Notes: generated from the sequence alone by a model not told the origin. Counted from the stretch's first letter, positions 1 through 8,361 are shown. The stretch: DNA of 41,771 bases from DASPFV01 sp035620975 (GCA_035620975.1 DASPFV010000178.1:1-41771); one strand, 5' to 3'. Made by a program: numbers and translations.

Positions 1-2395
1 AGCCACCGGTCCGTTTCAGCCTCGCCTCGAGCGCCTGGGCGAGCCGGACCTGCTCGGCCGCGTCCCGCGGCCGTCCCTGCCGGTTGTAGATGTCGGCGAG
101 CACGTAATGTCCGAGCGGCGCCTGCTCTGACGTCGGCGCCAGCTCGATCCCCTTCTCCGCCAGCCGAATCGCCTCGTCCAGGTTCGCTCCCGAGTCGAGA
201 TAGAACTTCGCCAGGTACAGGTGCCCTTCGGCGAAGCGCGGGTTGCTCTGAATCGACTGCTTGAGCGCGGCGAGCTGGCCTTCGCGGTCTCCGACCTGCT
301 CGTACAGGCGGAAGAGATTGAACGCGGCCCTGAAGCTGTCGGGGTGCTGCTTCAGCTCCTCCACGTACTCGCGCTCCGCGGTGCGGATGTCGCCCCGGGA
401 CTCGGCCAGGAGGGCGAGGTTGAAGTGGCCGAGGCGGACGTCCGGCTTCGTGGCAAGCGCCTCGCGTATCAGCCGCTCTGCCCCCTCCCGGTCGCCGCGC
501 TTCAGCGCGATCACCCCGAGGGCGTTCTTCGCCGAGGCCAACTTCGCGTCGGCCTCGAGCGCCAGCTGGAACTGCTGCTCGGCCCGCGCGAGATCGCCCC
601 GATCCAGCCAGATCTCGCCGATCTGGTACTGCACGAACGGATCTTTCGGATCGATTTTCAGGTAGTGCGCGAATCCGGCGAGCGCTGCCTCGTCGTCTCC
701 GATCCGTCGGTACGCCTGGGCGAGGTTGATGACGGCGATGTCGTAGTCCGGCTTGAGGCTGAGCGTCTTCTTGAAATAGTCGATTGCCTGCCGGGGATCG
801 CCGCGCCTGAGGTGCTGGGTCCCGAGCATGAACCAGGCGTCGATGACCTCCGGATCCTCGGTCACGACCTCCTTCAGCAGCCCGACGAGCTTCTTGAACG
901 AGGCCTCGTCTTCCGCACCCGCTCGTGACAGGTCGCTGGCCGCGCCGAGCTTGTTGAAGAGGTGGATCTTGTCCTTCGGGTCGGCCCGTCCCGTGCGCGG
1001 ATCGGACGCACTCGCCACGAAGGAACCGACGTAACCGAGAGCCGCCAGCCGCTCCCGCGCCTCCGGATCGACGTCCGCCGCCGGCAGCGCCGCCTCCGTC
1101 CTGGCGAACGCGTCTTCCATGGCCCGGAGCTGCGCGATCATCCGATCCCCCAGGGCCGTTCGTTCCGAGAAGAGATTCTGCGCCTCGTGGGGATCGTGCT
1201 CGAGGTCGTAGAGCTCGGGCCTGGGCGCGTCGATCACCTTGTAGCGGCCGGCGCGCAGCGCGCGGAGATCGCTCCACCCGTAATGGTGCAGCGGGTACAT
1301 GGCCTCCGAGTAGGCGTCGAGCCCCAGCTCGCGTCGGGCGCCGGTCATCAGGGGGGTCAGGCTCACCCCGGACATGCCAGCCGGGGCGGCCACGCCGAGC
1401 AGATCGAGCACTGTCGGCATCAGATCGACCGTCCGCACCGGGTCGGCGACGCGCTGGGCCCGCGTCAGGGCGAAGGGCGCCCGGATGATGAACGGCACGT
1501 GGCTGACGCTGTTGTAGATGAAGAAGCCATGGGTGCTCTCGCCGTGGTCTCCCAGGCTCTCACCATGGTCGCCCATGACGGCGACGACCGTCCGCTCCGT
1601 CAACCCGAGCGATTCGAGGTGCTGGACGACGCGGCCGACCTGGCTGTCGGTGAACGCAATCTCGGCGTTGTACGGGCGGTCCTTGAACCGCGAGAGGAAG
1701 GGCTCCGGCGCCTCGTAGGGCGTGTGTGGATCGTAGAGATGGATCCAGGCGAAGAACGGACGGTCCTTCACCTCCTGGATCCACGGCAGGGCCTTGTCGA
1801 CGACCTCGTTGGCGGGACGCTGGATGCCCGCGAGCGAGATCGCCTGCGATTGCCTGAGATCGAAGTCGTCGACGTAGGTGTCGAACCCCTGATCGAGTCC
1901 CCACTTCGAGTCCAGCACGTACGCGGCGACAAAGGCCCCCGTGCGGTATCCGCGCGATGCCAGCGCTTCCGCGAGCGTCTGCTCCTGCGGTCCCAGGAAG
2001 AACCCGCCGTTGTCGCGGACCCCGTGCTCGGGCGGGAACTTGCCGGTGAACATGCTGGAATGCGCCGGCAGAGTGAGGGGCGCCACGGACACTGCCTGCT
2101 CGAACAGCACGCCCTCCCGCGCGAGCCGATCGATCGCTGCCGTCGGCACGTCCGAGCCGTATGCGCCAATCCGGTCCGCCCGGGTGGTATCCAGCGTGAT
2201 CACCACGAGGCTCAACGCGGACCGGGACACGCCATCGGGCAGCGAGCCCAGCTCCACGCGACTGCCAGCGTCCGACCCTGAGCCGGCACGGGAGTACACC
2301 CAGAACGCCAGGCCCGCAGCGAGGATCAGGCCCGCCAGCGACGCGAGGACCAGGCCGCGGCGGCCGCGGCGCGGGCGCAGGAACTTCCAGAACAT
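1..2395 (-). CDS. Membrane-anchored sulfatase-fold (alkaline phosphatase superfamily) protein with C-terminal TPR repeats, 3' truncated
   Basis: The frame is open from an ATG at 2395 to the window edge (798 codons seen, no stop), so the C-terminus is missing. Residues 1-13 are basic and residues 14-33 form one membrane segment, so the rest probably lies outside the cytoplasmic membrane. Residues about 60-445 form the sulfatase fold: ITLDTTRAD (metal Asp69), LTLPAHSSMFTG (nucleophile region), GDHGESLGDHGE and a YDPHTPY stretch. Residues about 480-798 are TPR repeats. At the formylglycine site (C/S-x-P-x-R) the sequence reads T108-L-P-A-H, so a Thr replaces the modifiable Cys/Ser and a His replaces the Arg. 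Hydrolase or transferase activity is plausible, but the substrate is unknown. It is transcribed away from glgA. Confidence 0.88.
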   Translation of the reverse strand, partial: MFWKFLRPRRGRRGLVLASLAGLILAAGLAFWVYSRAGSGSDAGSRVELGSLPDGVSRSALSLVVITLDTTRADRIGAYGSDVPTAAIDRLAREGVLFEQAVSVAPLTLPAHSSMFTGKFPPEHGVRDNGGFFLGPQEQTLAEALASRGYRTGAFVAAYVLDSKWGLDQGFDTYVDDFDLRQSQAISLAGIQRPANEVVDKALPWIQEVKDRPFFAWIHLYDPHTPYEAPEPFLSRFKDRPYNAEIAFTDSQVGRVVQHLESLGLTERTVVAVMGDHGESLGDHGESTHGFFIYNSVSHVPFIIRAPFALTRAQRVADPVRTVDLMPTVLDLLGVAAPAGMSGVSLTPLMTGARRELGLDAYSEAMYPLHHYGWSDLRALRAGRYKVIDAPRPELYDLEHDPHEAQNLFSERTALGDRMIAQLRAMEDAFARTEAALPAADVDPEARERLAALGYVGSFVASASDPRTGRADPKDKIHLFNKLGAASDLSRAGAEDEASFKKLVGLLKEVVTEDPEVIDAWFMLGTQHLRRGDPRQAIDYFKKTLSLKPDYDIAVINLAQAYRRIGDDEAALAGFAHYLKIDPKDPFVQYQIGEIWLDRGDLARAEQQFQLALEADAKLASAKNALGVIALKRGDREGAERLIREALATKPDVRLGHFNLALLAESRGDIRTAEREYVEELKQHPDSFRAAFNLFRLYEQVGDREGQLAALKQSIQSNPRFAEGHLYLAKFYLDSGANLDEAIRLAEKGIELAPTSEQAPLGHYVLADIYNRQGRPRDAAEQVRLAQALEARLKRTGG

Positions 2396-2407
2396 GTCTG
2401 TCCATCG

Positions 2408-2421
2408 ATCGTGAATCGTGA
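2408..2421. repeat. Two tandem heptamers between the sulfatase and glgA genes
   Basis: ATCGTGA occurs twice in perfect tandem in the 137-base divergent intergenic region. It is short, and is listed because tandem heptamers recur at several other gene junctions in this window. I see no clear sigma-70 promoter in the rest of this gap. A TAAGAT near 2479 is a weak -10 candidate for glgA. Confidence 0.5.
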
Positions 2422-2532
2422 AGCCCGTTCTGGTCAACCGCTCGGGGTCGAACACGTCCGTCAGGCTGGAGAGATGCAGTAAGATGGGTTCCGTAGTTCT
2501 CGAACTGAAGAGATTGCCGGGAACAGCCGTAG

Positions 2533-4272
2533 ATGGCCGACGAAAAAGGAAAGCGATCCAAGCCCGCCCCGAAGCGCAAGCCTCCCAGGAAAGCCCAGTC
2601 AGTCCCCGACCCAGACGCCGGCACCCCACGCGATTCCAGATCGAAGCCGACGGCGCGCGCGCGTGGTGCGCCCGGTTCGAAGCCGATCCCGGCCGCGCCG
2701 TCCGCCGACGCGCGGTCGGCCGCCCGTCCGGCGGAAGACCCGGGAAGCCGCGCCAGGCCGGCCGCCAGGCGATCGCGCCCCGCACCACGGCCGGAGGCTG
2801 CGGCGCCGGCGCCGGCCGCGGATTCGCTCTCCGTCTTGATCGTGGCCTCCGAGGCCCACCCGTGGGCCAAGACCGGCGGGCTGGCCGAAGTCGTCGGGGC
2901 GCTGCCGCCGGCCCTGGCGAGGCTCGGTCATCGCGTGACGCTCGTGCTTCCGAAGTACCGCGGCATCGAAGCGGCCGGCGCGCCGCTCGTCACGATCCTG
3001 GCGCTCGGACCCTCCACGACGCAGATCGGGTACTTCGAGGAGGCGGTCTCGCCGAATGTCACGCTCGTCCTCGTCGACGTGCCGGCGCTCTTCGAACGTG
3101 AGGCCCTGTACGGCACCGCGGACGCCGACTACGGCGACAACGCCTGGCGGTTCGCGGTCTTCAGCCGTGCGGCGCTGGAGTACCCCCGGTTGCGCGGCGT
3201 CCGGCCGTCGATCATCCACGCGCACGACTGGCAGACCGGCCTGGTGCCGGCATACCAGAAGATGCACTTCTCGCCGGATCCGCACGTCGGCGGCGTGCCC
3301 GCGGTTTTCACGATCCATAACCTGGCGTTCCAGGGCCTGTTTCCCGCCTCGACGGTGCCGTCCATCGGCCTCGGATGGGAGGTCATGAACGTCCAGGCCA
3401 TGGAGTACTGGGGTGGGATCAGCTACCTCAAAGCCGGCATCAACTTCAGCGAGCGGATCACGACGGTCAGTCCGACATACGCGCGCGAGATCGTGCGCCC
3501 GGAGCTCGGTTTCGGCATGGACGGCGTGCTGGCGCGGCGGTCCGGCGATCTCGTGGGCATCCTCAACGGCATCGACGTCGAGCGGTGGAATCCGTCCGCC
3601 GACCCGTTCGTGCCGGCCGCGTTCAGTGTCGAAGACCTCGCGGGAAAAGCCGACGCGAGGAAGGCGCTGCTCGAGGCCGTCGGCCTCCCGGATGTCGGCC
3701 TGCCACTCGTCGGGCTGGTGTCGCGGCTGACCGACCAGAAGGGCTTCGATCTGATCGCCGCCGCCGCCGACGACCTGATGGCGCTGAGGGCCGCGTGGGT
3801 GATGCTGGGCAGCGGCGAGCGACGCTACGAGGATCTCTGGCGCTCCCTGGTCACCAGGCATGCGGGCCGGGTGTCGGCCACCATCGGGTTCGACGAGAGG
3901 CTGGCGCACCTCATCGAGGCGGGCGCTGACCTCTTCCTGATGCCGTCCAGGTTCGAGCCGTGCGGGCTCAACCAGATGTACAGCCTCCGCTACGGCACCG
4001 TGCCCGTGGTCCGGGCGACCGGCGGGCTTGCCGATACGGTCCAGGATTACGATCCCCAGACGGGCTCGGGAACGGGGTTCACGTTCACGGACTACTCCCC
4101 GGGCGCGATGGTACAGGCGATGCGACGGGCCCTCACGGTGTTTGGCGACCGGCAGGCGTGGGCCCGCATCCAGAAGGCCGGCATGGCCCGGGACCACTCG
4201 TGGGACGCTTCTGCCGCCGAGTATGTCAAAGTGTATAGAACCCTGACGGAGCCGTTGGGGCGGCCCGCTTGA
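2533..4272 (+). CDS. glgA: Glycogen synthase (ADP-glucose type, GT5) with an extended N-terminal tail
   Basis: Transfers glucose from ADP-glucose to alpha-1,4-glucan in the cytoplasm. The GT5 domain starts near residue 98. K113-TGGL is the ADP-glucose binding lysine motif. It is followed by HAHDWQTG, FTIHNLAFQG, SRLTDQKGFD and the C-terminal FEPCGLNQMYSLRYG, which carries the retaining-GT Glu. The first 97 residues are rich in Pro, Ala, Arg and Lys with no recognisable domain, making the protein 579 aa against about 480 for the family. The ATG at 2533 is the only good upstream start, but translation could begin further in. A very long open frame on the opposite strand is a GC-codon-bias shadow. 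trxA follows after 70 bases. Confidence 0.95.
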   Translation: MADEKGKRSKPAPKRKPPRKAQSVPDPDAGTPRDSRSKPTARARGAPGSKPIPAAPSADARSAARPAEDPGSRARPAARRSRPAPRPEAAAPAPAADSLSVLIVASEAHPWAKTGGLAEVVGALPPALARLGHRVTLVLPKYRGIEAAGAPLVTILALGPSTTQIGYFEEAVSPNVTLVLVDVPALFEREALYGTADADYGDNAWRFAVFSRAALEYPRLRGVRPSIIHAHDWQTGLVPAYQKMHFSPDPHVGGVPAVFTIHNLAFQGLFPASTVPSIGLGWEVMNVQAMEYWGGISYLKAGINFSERITTVSPTYAREIVRPELGFGMDGVLARRSGDLVGILNGIDVERWNPSADPFVPAAFSVEDLAGKADARKALLEAVGLPDVGLPLVGLVSRLTDQKGFDLIAAAADDLMALRAAWVMLGSGERRYEDLWRSLVTRHAGRVSATIGFDERLAHLIEAGADLFLMPSRFEPCGLNQMYSLRYGTVPVVRATGGLADTVQDYDPQTGSGTGFTFTDYSPGAMVQAMRRALTVFGDRQAWARIQKAGMARDHSWDASAAEYVKVYRTLTEPLGRPA

Positions 4273-4342
4273 GGTAAACTCCTCGAGAAAAAGGGCTTGC
4301 ACGGGCCAGATCAGCCGGCGGTCAGCGGGAGCGAGGCATTCG

Positions 4343-4672
4343 ATGGCATCTGAGAAAATACAGACACTCACCGACACCAACTTCGACCAGTCTGTCGTCA
4401 AATCGGCACAGCTCGTCCTGGTGGACTTCTGGGCGGAGTGGTGTGGTCCCTGCCGGCGGCTGGCGCCGACCGTTGAGGAGCTGGCGACCGATTACGACGG
4501 CCGCATGGTCGTCGGCAAGCTGAACGTCGACGACAACCCGAACACGGCCTTCCGCTACAGCATCAGAGGCATTCCGACCCTGCTGCTCTTCAAGGGCGGG
4601 CAGATCGTCGAGCAGATTGTCGGGCTCGCGGACAAGGACTCCCTGAAGCGCCTGATCGACAAGCACGTCTGA
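4343..4672 (+). CDS. trxA: Thioredoxin
   Basis: A 109-residue protein of normal thioredoxin length. The redox site W-C34-G-P-C37 lies in FWAEWCGPC, and the cis-proline loop is in RGIPTLLLF. It reduces protein disulfides in the cytoplasm and is recycled by the reductase encoded 12 bases downstream, so trxA and trxB form an operon. The ATG at 4343 is preceded by a purine-rich GGGAGCGAGG that can serve as ribosome binding site. Confidence 0.96.
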   Translation: MASEKIQTLTDTNFDQSVVKSAQLVLVDFWAEWCGPCRRLAPTVEELATDYDGRMVVGKLNVDDNPNTAFRYSIRGIPTLLLFKGGQIVEQIVGLADKDSLKRLIDKHV

Positions 4673-4684
4673 CCCGGTCCGACC

Positions 4685-5677
4685 ATGACACCGCGCGACG
4701 TCATCATCATCGGCTCCGGTCCGGCCGGGCTCACGGCCGCGCTCTACACGGCCCGTGCGAATCTCAAACCCCTCGTCATCGAGGGTCTCGACGCCGGCGG
4801 CCAGCTGATGCTGACGACGCTGGTGGAGAACTGGCCCGGGCACCGGGACGGCATCATGGGGCCGGACCTCATGGCGGAGATGCGGGCGCAGGCGGAGCGC
4901 TTCGGCGCCGAGATCGTCCGGGGGCACGTGAGTGCGGTGGAGCTCGGCGGACATCCGTTCGTCGTGCGGACCTCCGAGCAGGAATACCACGCCCGCACGC
5001 TCATCGTGGCGACCGGCGCATCGGCGCGGCTCCTGGGCCTTCCGTCCGAACGGGCCTTGATCGGGCACGGTGTCTCGACCTGCGCGACGTGTGACGGCTA
5101 CTTCTTCCGCGGCAAGCCCATCGCGGTGGTCGGCGGGGGAGACTCGGCGATGGAGGAAGCCATCTTCCTGACGCGCTTCGCCTCCCACGTGACCGTCGTA
5201 CACCGCCGGGACACGCTGCGTGCGTCGAAGATCATGCAGGACAAGGCGTTCGCGAACCCCAAGATCTCGTTCGAGTGGAACACCGAAGTCGACGACGTCC
5301 AGGATCGGGACAAGGGAGAAGTGACGGCGATCGTCCTGCGGAACAACAAGACCGGCGCGACCAGGGAGCTGCCGGTGGAGGGCGTCTTCGTCGCGATCGG
5401 CCACACGCCGAATACGGCGCTCTTCAGGGACCAGCTCGAGATGGACGCCAACGGCTACCTGCTCACCCACGACGGCACGCGCACGAGCGTGCCCGGCGTG
5501 TTCGCATCAGGCGACGTCCAGGATCACGTCTACCGCCAGGCCATCACCGCCGCCGGCTCAGGCTGCATGGCGGCCATGGACGCCGAGAAGTACCTCGAAG
5601 GCCTCCCGCAGCACCTCGGCGAGCTGCGGCTGATAGATGGAAAGGCGGATATGGGGAAGACCGCCCATTCAGCATAG
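4685..5677 (+). CDS. trxB: Thioredoxin reductase (NADPH, FAD)
   Basis: A 330-residue low-molecular-weight reductase. The N-terminal FAD motif is GSGPAG (10-15). The redox-active disulfide is C133-A-T-C136, followed by Asp-Gly as in the family. The NADPH-binding GGGDSAMEEA is at about 150-159, and a C-terminal GVFASGDV contacts FAD. It passes electrons from NADPH to the TrxA encoded just upstream. The gene converges with mnmA, leaving only 43 bases between their stop codons. Confidence 0.96.
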   Translation: MTPRDVIIIGSGPAGLTAALYTARANLKPLVIEGLDAGGQLMLTTLVENWPGHRDGIMGPDLMAEMRAQAERFGAEIVRGHVSAVELGGHPFVVRTSEQEYHARTLIVATGASARLLGLPSERALIGHGVSTCATCDGYFFRGKPIAVVGGGDSAMEEAIFLTRFASHVTVVHRRDTLRASKIMQDKAFANPKISFEWNTEVDDVQDRDKGEVTAIVLRNNKTGATRELPVEGVFVAIGHTPNTALFRDQLEMDANGYLLTHDGTRTSVPGVFASGDVQDHVYRQAITAAGSGCMAAMDAEKYLEGLPQHLGELRLIDGKADMGKTAHSA

Positions 5678-5696
5678 CTGCGGGCGTCTGGTCCAC

Positions 5697-5718
5697 TCAC
5701 GTTTCCATTCACGTTTCC
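5697..5718. repeat. Two direct 10-base copies at the trxB/mnmA convergence
   Basis: TCACGTTTCC occurs at 5697-5706 and again at 5709-5718, a 12-base period, inside the short gap between the converging trxB and mnmA genes. No T-tract terminator hairpin is visible here. Confidence 0.45.
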
Positions 5719-5720
5719 CG

Positions 5721-6776
5721 CTACCGAATCCACCCGCCTCCCATCACCTCGTCGTTGTCGTAGAACACCACCGCCTGGCCCGGCGCCACGGCTGCCTGGG
5801 GCTCGTCGAAGCGGACGTGCACGCGCGCGTCGTCCTCTGGCGTGAGCGTCGCCGCGGCCTCGCGGTGGCGATACCGGATCTGCGCGGTGACGCGCGTGCC
5901 GGCGGGCGGCGCCGCGCCTGCGATCCAGTTCACGTCCGAGGCGGTGAGCGAGTCGCGCAGCAGCGCATCGCGGGGGCCGACGGTGACCGTCTGCGACCCG
6001 GCGTCGAGGTTGACGACGTAGAGCGGAATGGGAGAGGCGAGGCCCAGCCCCTTGCGCTGGCCGACCGTGAACCGGTGCACGCCGTCGTGCCGGCCCAGGA
6101 CCTTGCCGGACACGTCGCGGATGGGGCCCGCCTGTGCCGTCGCGCGGCGGGAGACGAAGGCCGCGTGATCGCCGTCGGGCACGAAGCAGATCTCGTGGCT
6201 CTCGTCCTTGTCGGCCACGGGTAGACCGAGTGACCGCGCCTGCGCACGCACCTGGGTCTTGCTCAGCGTGCCGAGCGGGAACATCGCGCGGGCGAGCTGC
6301 GCCTGCGTCAGGGTGAAGAGGAAATAGGACTGATCCTTCGCGGGATCGGAGCCCCGCTTCAGCCGCCAGATCCCGAAGGCGTCGCGCTCCACGCGGGCGT
6401 AGTGGCCGGTGGCGACGACATCGGCGCCCAGCCCGGCCGCCCGCTCGGCGAGCGTCGCGAACTTCAGGTCACCGTTGCAGTGCACGCAGGGGATCGGCGT
6501 ACGGCCGCTGGCGTACTCCCGCACGAAGTTCGAGATCACCTGATCGGCGAACTGGCGCTCGAAGTTCAGGATGTAGTGGGGGATGCCCAGGCGGGCAGCC
6601 ACCCGCCGGGCGTCGTGCAGATCGTCGAGCGTGCAGCACGTGCCGAAGCGGATCTCTCCCTCGCGCTGGTCGTACAGCTGCATGGAGAGTCCGATCACCT
6701 CGTGGCCCGCCTGCCTGAGCAGGGCCGCCGCCACCGAGGAGTCGACGCCGCCGGACATGGCCACGACGATTCGCAT
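5721..6776 (-). CDS. mnmA: tRNA-specific 2-thiouridylase
   Basis: Thiolates U34 of Lys, Glu and Gln tRNAs using ATP and sulfur relayed as persulfide. The PP-loop SGGVDSS is at residues 8-14. The two catalytic cysteines of the family are visible as C100 in CVHCNGDLKF and C197 in HEICFVP. The family motif GHYARV and a C-terminal beta-barrel region follow. The frame is open further upstream, but the ATG at 6776 puts MRIVVAMSGG at the start as in the family (351 aa). It lies downstream of a cysteine desulfurase on the same strand, which is the likely sulfur donor. Confidence 0.95.
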   Translation of the reverse strand: MRIVVAMSGGVDSSVAAALLRQAGHEVIGLSMQLYDQREGEIRFGTCCTLDDLHDARRVAARLGIPHYILNFERQFADQVISNFVREYASGRTPIPCVHCNGDLKFATLAERAAGLGADVVATGHYARVERDAFGIWRLKRGSDPAKDQSYFLFTLTQAQLARAMFPLGTLSKTQVRAQARSLGLPVADKDESHEICFVPDGDHAAFVSRRATAQAGPIRDVSGKVLGRHDGVHRFTVGQRKGLGLASPIPLYVVNLDAGSQTVTVGPRDALLRDSLTASDVNWIAGAAPPAGTRVTAQIRYRHREAAATLTPEDDARVHVRFDEPQAAVAPGQAVVFYDNDEVMGGGWIR

Positions 6777-6835
6777 GTGTCTCCCGACCTGACCCGACAC
6801 GGGACTCACCTGGCTGGATGTCCCGGACACGCAAT

Positions 6836-6878
6836 AACCCTGAACCCTGAACCTGGAACCTTGGAAGCTGAACGTGTG
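6836..6878. repeat. Degenerate AACCCTG heptamer array between the desulfurase and mnmA genes
   Basis: AACCCTG occurs twice in perfect tandem (6836-6849), then AACCTGG, then decaying units to about 6878. It fills much of the 114-base gap between the cysteine desulfurase stop and the mnmA start. The same motif family, partly in the opposite orientation, is found at 23265-23331. Confidence 0.65.
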
Positions 6879-6890
6879 ACCCGGAGCCCA

Positions 6891-8054
6891 CTAGCGTCTG
6901 GCGCCTGTCAGGCTCCTCAGCTTCGCAACGAGGCCCGGCAGCCTCTCGAGAAAGTAATCCACCTGTTCGGGCGTGTTGCCGGCCCCGAGGCTGATGCGGA
7001 TCGAGTTCTGCGTGCGGTGGCTCGGCAGACCCATCGCACGCAGTACGTGCGAGGGCTCGAGCGTTCCCGAGGAACAGGCCGAGCCCGTCGAAACGGCGAT
7101 GCCCTCGAGGTCCAGCGCGATGAGCAGCGACTCGGCCTCGACGCCGTCGAAGCTGATGTTCGCGGTATTCGGGACGCGTCCCTCGCGCTCTCCGTTCACG
7201 GCCGTGCCTTCGACCGACGCGAGCACGCGCGCCTCGAGATCGTCGCGCAGCACAGCCACGCGCCGGGCCTCGGCCTGCAGCTTCACCGCCGCGAGCCGGG
7301 CCGCGGCGCCCAGACCGGCAATCCCGGCGACGTTCTCGGTGCCCGCGCGTCGGTTCCGCTCGTGCTTGCCGCCCGTCAGGATGGCGCTGATCCTCGTTCC
7401 GCGGCGGATCCAGAGCGCGCCGGCACCCTTTGGCCCGTTGAACTTGTGGGCCGACAGCGACAGCAGGTCCACGCCGAGGGCCCGCACGTCGACGGGGATC
7501 TTGCCCACCGTCTGCACGGCGTCGGTATGGACGAGCGCCCCCTTCGCATGGGCGATTCGCGCAATCTCTGCCACGGGCTGCACCGTCCCGATCTCGTTGT
7601 TGGCGTGCATCACCGAGACGAGCGCCGTATCAGGGGTCAGCGCCTCTTCGACCGCCTCGCTCTTCAGTACGCCGCTCGCGTCAACCGGCACGAGCGTGGT
7701 CTTCCAGCCGCGCCGCGCGAGGGCCTTGAAAGTGTTCAGCACCGCCTCGTGCTCGATCGACGAGGCGATCAGATGGCGCCGGCCCGTGGGCTCCAGGGCC
7801 TCGGCCACACCGCGAATGGCGAAATTGTCGGCCTCCGTCCCCCCGCTGGTGAAGACGATCTCCGACGGGTCGGCCGCCAGGAGGTCGGCCACGCTGCTGC
7901 GGGCCTCGTCGAGGACGGCCTTGGCGCGCTGCCCGAAGTGGTGGACGCTGGAGGCGTTCCCGAACTCCTCCCGGAGGATGCGGCACACCAGGTCCGCTAC
8001 CGCCGGATCGACGGGGGTGGTCGCGTTGTGGTCGAAATAGATGCGCAAGGACAT
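6891..8054 (-). CDS. Cysteine desulfurase, IscS/NifS type
   Basis: A PLP enzyme that converts cysteine to alanine and a protein persulfide used for tRNA thiolation or Fe-S assembly. The start is set at the ATG at 8054 because FDHNATTP then falls at residues 7-14 as in the family (387 aa). The open frame upstream is low-complexity and not conserved-looking. The PLP lysine is K204 in SAHKFNGPKG. The catalytic cysteine is C327 in STGSACSSG, in the long mobile loop of the group I (IscS-like) enzymes. It pairs with mnmA as yrvO does in Bacillus, so U34 thiolation is its most likely role. No iscU or other Fe-S scaffold gene is adjacent. Confidence 0.93.
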   Translation of the reverse strand: MSLRIYFDHNATTPVDPAVADLVCRILREEFGNASSVHHFGQRAKAVLDEARSSVADLLAADPSEIVFTSGGTEADNFAIRGVAEALEPTGRRHLIASSIEHEAVLNTFKALARRGWKTTLVPVDASGVLKSEAVEEALTPDTALVSVMHANNEIGTVQPVAEIARIAHAKGALVHTDAVQTVGKIPVDVRALGVDLLSLSAHKFNGPKGAGALWIRRGTRISAILTGGKHERNRRAGTENVAGIAGLGAAARLAAVKLQAEARRVAVLRDDLEARVLASVEGTAVNGEREGRVPNTANISFDGVEAESLLIALDLEGIAVSTGSACSSGTLEPSHVLRAMGLPSHRTQNSIRISLGAGNTPEQVDYFLERLPGLVAKLRSLTGARR

Positions 8055-8209
8055 GGCTGCCAATCCGGACGGGGGACGTCCATCCGCTGGTTCAGGGGTC
8101 GTCGCGGGCCGTTCGCCCCGCCCGGGCGACGGCAGGACGAGCATCGGCGCGACGGCTCGCCACCTCGGCGACCCCACGACCCCGGCGGGGAGGTCCCGGC
8201 TGTCCTCCG

Positions 8210-8238
8210 ATGATATCACTCGCCCTAAGTCTCAGCAA
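8210..8238 (-). promoter_or_regulatory. Predicted sigma-70 promoter for the cysteine desulfurase-mnmA operon
   Basis: Read on the minus strand: -35 TTGCTG (8238-8233), a 17-base spacer, and -10 TATCAT (8215-8210). The -10 matches the consensus at five of six positions. The -35 keeps the TTG but is otherwise weak. Confidence 0.5.
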
Positions 8239-8306
8239 TAAAAGGACTAGACAGAGCACAACGGCAGCCCGTATACTGACGGTTCCTGCTGCCCAGCCCT
8301 GAGACT
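8228..8306. promoter_or_regulatory. 8-bp inverted repeat bracketing the divergent promoters
   Basis: AGTCTCAG (8228-8235) and its reverse complement CTGAGACT (8299-8306) lie 63 bases apart. The left arm overlaps the -35 side of the leftward promoter, and the right arm lies just downstream of the predicted bactofilin transcription start. It could be an operator pair, but eight bases is short enough to arise by chance. Confidence 0.3.
8248..8277 (+). promoter_or_regulatory. Predicted sigma-70 promoter for the bactofilin gene
   Basis: -35 TAGACA (8248-8253), an 18-base spacer, and -10 TATACT (8272-8277). Both boxes match consensus at five of six positions, and they lie in a locally less GC-rich patch. 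This predicts a 5' leader of roughly 78 bases. Confidence 0.6.
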
Positions 8307-8361
8307 AAAGACGCCCTGCGAGAGGACGAAAACTACTTCGTACCCCCAATGAGGAGTGCCC

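Larger units (their letters stand above)
8055..8361. other. Divergent regulatory region between the cysteine desulfurase and bactofilin genes
   Basis: A 307-base gap with no convincing gene. It holds a leftward promoter (8210-8238), a rightward promoter (8248-8277) and an 8-bp inverted repeat spanning both. The leftward transcript would have a leader of about 150 bases before the desulfurase ATG. I recognise no known riboswitch or leader motif in it. Confidence 0.6.

Noticed and set aside
1..2395. Classical formylglycine sulfatase
   Set aside because: The C/S-x-P-x-R signature is absent (T-L-P-A-H instead), so only the fold is claimed.
1560..2870. A 436-codon minus-strand open frame that crosses the sulfatase start and the beginning of glgA
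   Set aside because: It is out of phase with the sulfatase motifs and runs through the intergenic region and into glgA. The composition is low-complexity Arg/Ala/Gly.
2599..4401. A 600-codon open frame on the minus strand opposite glgA
   Set aside because: It is the mirror of GC-rich codon use in glgA. Its translation is Arg/His/Pro-rich with no recognisable domain, while glgA has all GT5 motifs.
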